DNA of 64,000 nucleotides, taken from positions 1-64,000 of the forward strand of contig NZ_FOKL01000008.1 in assembly GCF_900112025.1 (NCBI RefSeq), written 5' to 3'. The notes beneath the pieces were generated by a model, which saw only the letters and a list, made by a program, of their open reading frames with translations, was not told the DNA's origin and searched no databases. This DNA is from Janthinobacterium sp. 344. GTDB taxonomy: Bacteria > Pseudomonadota > Gammaproteobacteria > Burkholderiales > Burkholderiaceae_D. This document shows positions 62,064-64,000 of this stretch, piece by piece; positions within the stretch are counted from its first letter, which is position 1; each line of letters starts with the position of its first letter. A program made the position numbers and the translations under genes.

Positions 62064-63746
62064 TCAATATTCGCGCAGCGCACGCGCCAGGATGGCCGCG
62101 CAATCGGTGCCGGCCGGCAGACGCCCATATGCCCCGCCCGGCGCCTGCACCAGCCGCGATTGCAGGAACGCTTGCGCGACGCATGGCGGCGCATGACGCA
62201 GCAGCAAGCCGGCTTGCACGGCCAGCACGATGCGCTCGGCCAATTGCCGCGCGCCGAATTCATCCGTCTGCGGCCCGTCCAGGTCGGCCAGCAGGCGCGC
62301 CCGATAATCGGCAAAAGCGGCGTGCTCATCGCCAGCCAGCGCCAGCTCGGCCGCCAGCGCGTCGCGCGCGACGGGCGTCTTGCCGAAGGCGCGCAAGACG
62401 TCGAGGCACATCACATTGCCCGAGCCTTCCCAGATCGAGTTGACGGGCAGTTCACGGTACAGGCGCGCCAGCGGGGCCTCTTCCACGTAGCCGGTGCCGC
62501 CCAGCACCTCCATCGCTTCAAAGCCGAAACCGGGACCGCGCTTGCAGATCCAGTATTTGCCGGCCGGCGTGAGCACGCGCGCCAGCATGGCTTGCCGCGG
62601 ATCCGCCTTTTCATCGAAGCAGCGGGCCAGGCGCAGCGCAAACGCCGTGGCCGCCTCGGATTCCAGCGCCAGGTCGGCCAGCACGTTCTGCATCAGGGGC
62701 TGCTCCACCAACGGCTTGCCGAACACGGCCCGCTGGCGCGCATGGTGCAGCGCCTGGGTCAGGGCGGCGCGCATGATGCCGGCGCTGCCCAGCACGCAAT
62801 CGAGGCGCGTGTGGCTGGCCATTTCCAGGATGGTGGGAATGCCCCGCCCCGGCTGGCCCACCAGCCAGCCGTAGGCGTTGACGAACTCCACTTCCGCCGA
62901 GGCGTTCGAACGGTTGCCCAGCTTATCCTTCAAGCGTTGCAGGCGCACGGCGTTGCGGCTGCCGTCGGGCAGGAAACGGGGCACGAAGAAACACGACAAT
63001 CCGGCATCGTCGGCCTGCGCCAGGATCAGATGGGCATCGCTTTGCGGCGCCGAAAAAAACCATTTGTGGCCGACGATGCGCCAGGCGCCGTCCGCCTGCT
63101 CGCCGAACAAGCTGCGCGCCTCGGCCGGCGGCACGGGCGTGGCGCGCGTGGTATTGCTGCGCACGTCGGAGCCGCCCTGCTTTTCCGTCATTCCCATGCC
63201 GACCAGGGCGCCGCGCTTTTGTTCCACCGGCAAGGAACGGGGATCGTATTCGCGCGAGAGGATTTTCGGCAACCAGCGCGCGGCGATCTGCGGCAGGTTG
63301 CCCGCCTGGCGCAGCGCCGGCACCGAGGCGTATGTCATGGTGACAGGGCATTGCGCGCCGTTTTCCACCTGCCCCACTAATAGATAGGCGGCCGCGCGCG
63401 CCACCTGGGCGCCGGGCCCCGGCGCGGCCCATGGCGCAGCGTGCGCGCCCGCGCCGACGAGGATGGCCATCAGCTCATGCCAGGCGGGATGAAAAATCAC
63501 TTCATCGATGCGCCGGCCGGCGCGGTCGAACTGCTGCAGTTCCGGCCCGTGCCGGTTCGCCTCGCGCGCCAGCGCATAGGTGGCGGCACGGCCCAGCTTG
63601 TCACCCAGCGCATCGAGTTCCTGCAGCGCCGCGCCTCCCCCTTCGCGCAGCAAGGCTTCGATCAGGGCCGGGTCGCAGGCGAACAGATTGACGTTTTCAA
63701 ACGGCGTGGCCTGGTTGAAAACTTCGTGCGTATCAAAGGCATTCAT
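62064..63746 (-). CDS. aidB: AidB-type acyl-CoA dehydrogenase
   Basis: A 560-residue flavoprotein resembling E. coli AidB throughout: THEVFNQATPFENVNLF near the start, LVGMGMTEKQGGSDVRSNT, GHKWFFSAPQSDAHL, RLKDKLGNRSNAS, EVLGGTGYVEE and LPVNSIWEGSGNVM. AidB is linked to the adaptive response to alkylating agents and binds DNA through its C-terminal domain; some homologues act in acyl-CoA metabolism. GGGAG lies 6 bp before ATG 63746; ATG 63752 is an alternative. The C-terminal domain here is slightly longer than in E. coli. Confidence 0.93.
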   Translation of the reverse strand: MNAFDTHEVFNQATPFENVNLFACDPALIEALLREGGGAALQELDALGDKLGRAATYALAREANRHGPELQQFDRAGRRIDEVIFHPAWHELMAILVGAGAHAAPWAAPGPGAQVARAAAYLLVGQVENGAQCPVTMTYASVPALRQAGNLPQIAARWLPKILSREYDPRSLPVEQKRGALVGMGMTEKQGGSDVRSNTTRATPVPPAEARSLFGEQADGAWRIVGHKWFFSAPQSDAHLILAQADDAGLSCFFVPRFLPDGSRNAVRLQRLKDKLGNRSNASAEVEFVNAYGWLVGQPGRGIPTILEMASHTRLDCVLGSAGIMRAALTQALHHARQRAVFGKPLVEQPLMQNVLADLALESEAATAFALRLARCFDEKADPRQAMLARVLTPAGKYWICKRGPGFGFEAMEVLGGTGYVEEAPLARLYRELPVNSIWEGSGNVMCLDVLRAFGKTPVARDALAAELALAGDEHAAFADYRARLLADLDGPQTDEFGARQLAERIVLAVQAGLLLRHAPPCVAQAFLQSRLVQAPGGAYGRLPAGTDCAAILARALREY

Positions 63747-64000
63747 GGGCATCTCCCGCGATTTGTTATCATGGCGCCCTTGCCGCAATTGGCGCATCGT
63801 CCGCATCGTCCGTGAGCCAGACTAGCGCAAACACGCTGGCGGGGCAAGCGCGCCGCAGTGGCGCCATGCGGGATAAAAATCGGCCAGCACAAAAGCGGGC
63901 TGATTTTTTTCATACAAGGCAGGAATATTTACAAAACCTGAAGCAATGTTGCTCTATTTCATGTATTCCGATGCTTTTCAATGATACATTTCGTGTGGAT

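Overview
The right-hand third (about 54.1-63.8 kb) is ordinary betaproteobacterial chromosome: tRNA-Val(CAC), dnaQ, rnhA, a SAM methyltransferase, gloB, malate synthase (aceB), a LysR regulator, a cold-shock gene, an Hpt gene, upp and an aidB-type acyl-CoA dehydrogenase. High GC and the gene content point to Burkholderiales, most likely Oxalobacteraceae (Janthinobacterium/Massilia-like); this is an inference from sequence style, not a database match.

Everything left of the tRNA (1 to about 54.05 kb) is accessory and is best read as one integrated conjugative element with an IncP/RP4-type transfer system. Tra2-type genes run on the + strand (14.8-26.3 kb): trbA, then trbB-C-D-E-F-G-H-I-J-K-L and trbN. 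Tra1-type genes lie at 31.2-42.3 kb: a small orf, traC (primase with ArdC domain), a small traD-position gene, traF, traG, traI with a nested traH-like gene, traJ, then oriT with a recognisable RP4-type nic region, then traK-L-M divergently. A control region (42.2-50.2 kb) holds kfrC, kfrB, korB and kleE, and four palindromes matching the KorB operator TTTAGC-N-GCTAAA are spread over the element. No trfA/rep, korA or incC/parA is visible here; the left end lies outside the window.

Cargo is inserted between backbone blocks. At 0.7-6.2 kb is a restriction-modification island: HNH protein, EcoRII-type endonuclease, a PD-(D/E)XK-like protein, Vsr and a Dcm-type C5 methylase. At 6.8-11.9 kb is a tight three-gene operon of two dynamin-like GTPases plus a tail-anchored coiled-coil protein, the best candidate for an undescribed system. 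A 1,435-residue GHKL-ATPase/NO VEIN-type protein sits between trbN and the Tra1 block. A large ankyrin protein lies between kfrB and kfrC, flanked by a partial duplication of kfrB. hipBA sits beside korB. Near the right end are a low-GC pentapeptide membrane protein, IS remnants, an alpA-type regulator and a decayed tyrosine integrase next to tRNA-Val.

Together these suggest an element that can still encode a full mating apparatus, relaxase and oriT, carries several defence-like modules, but whose only integrase in view is a pseudogene.
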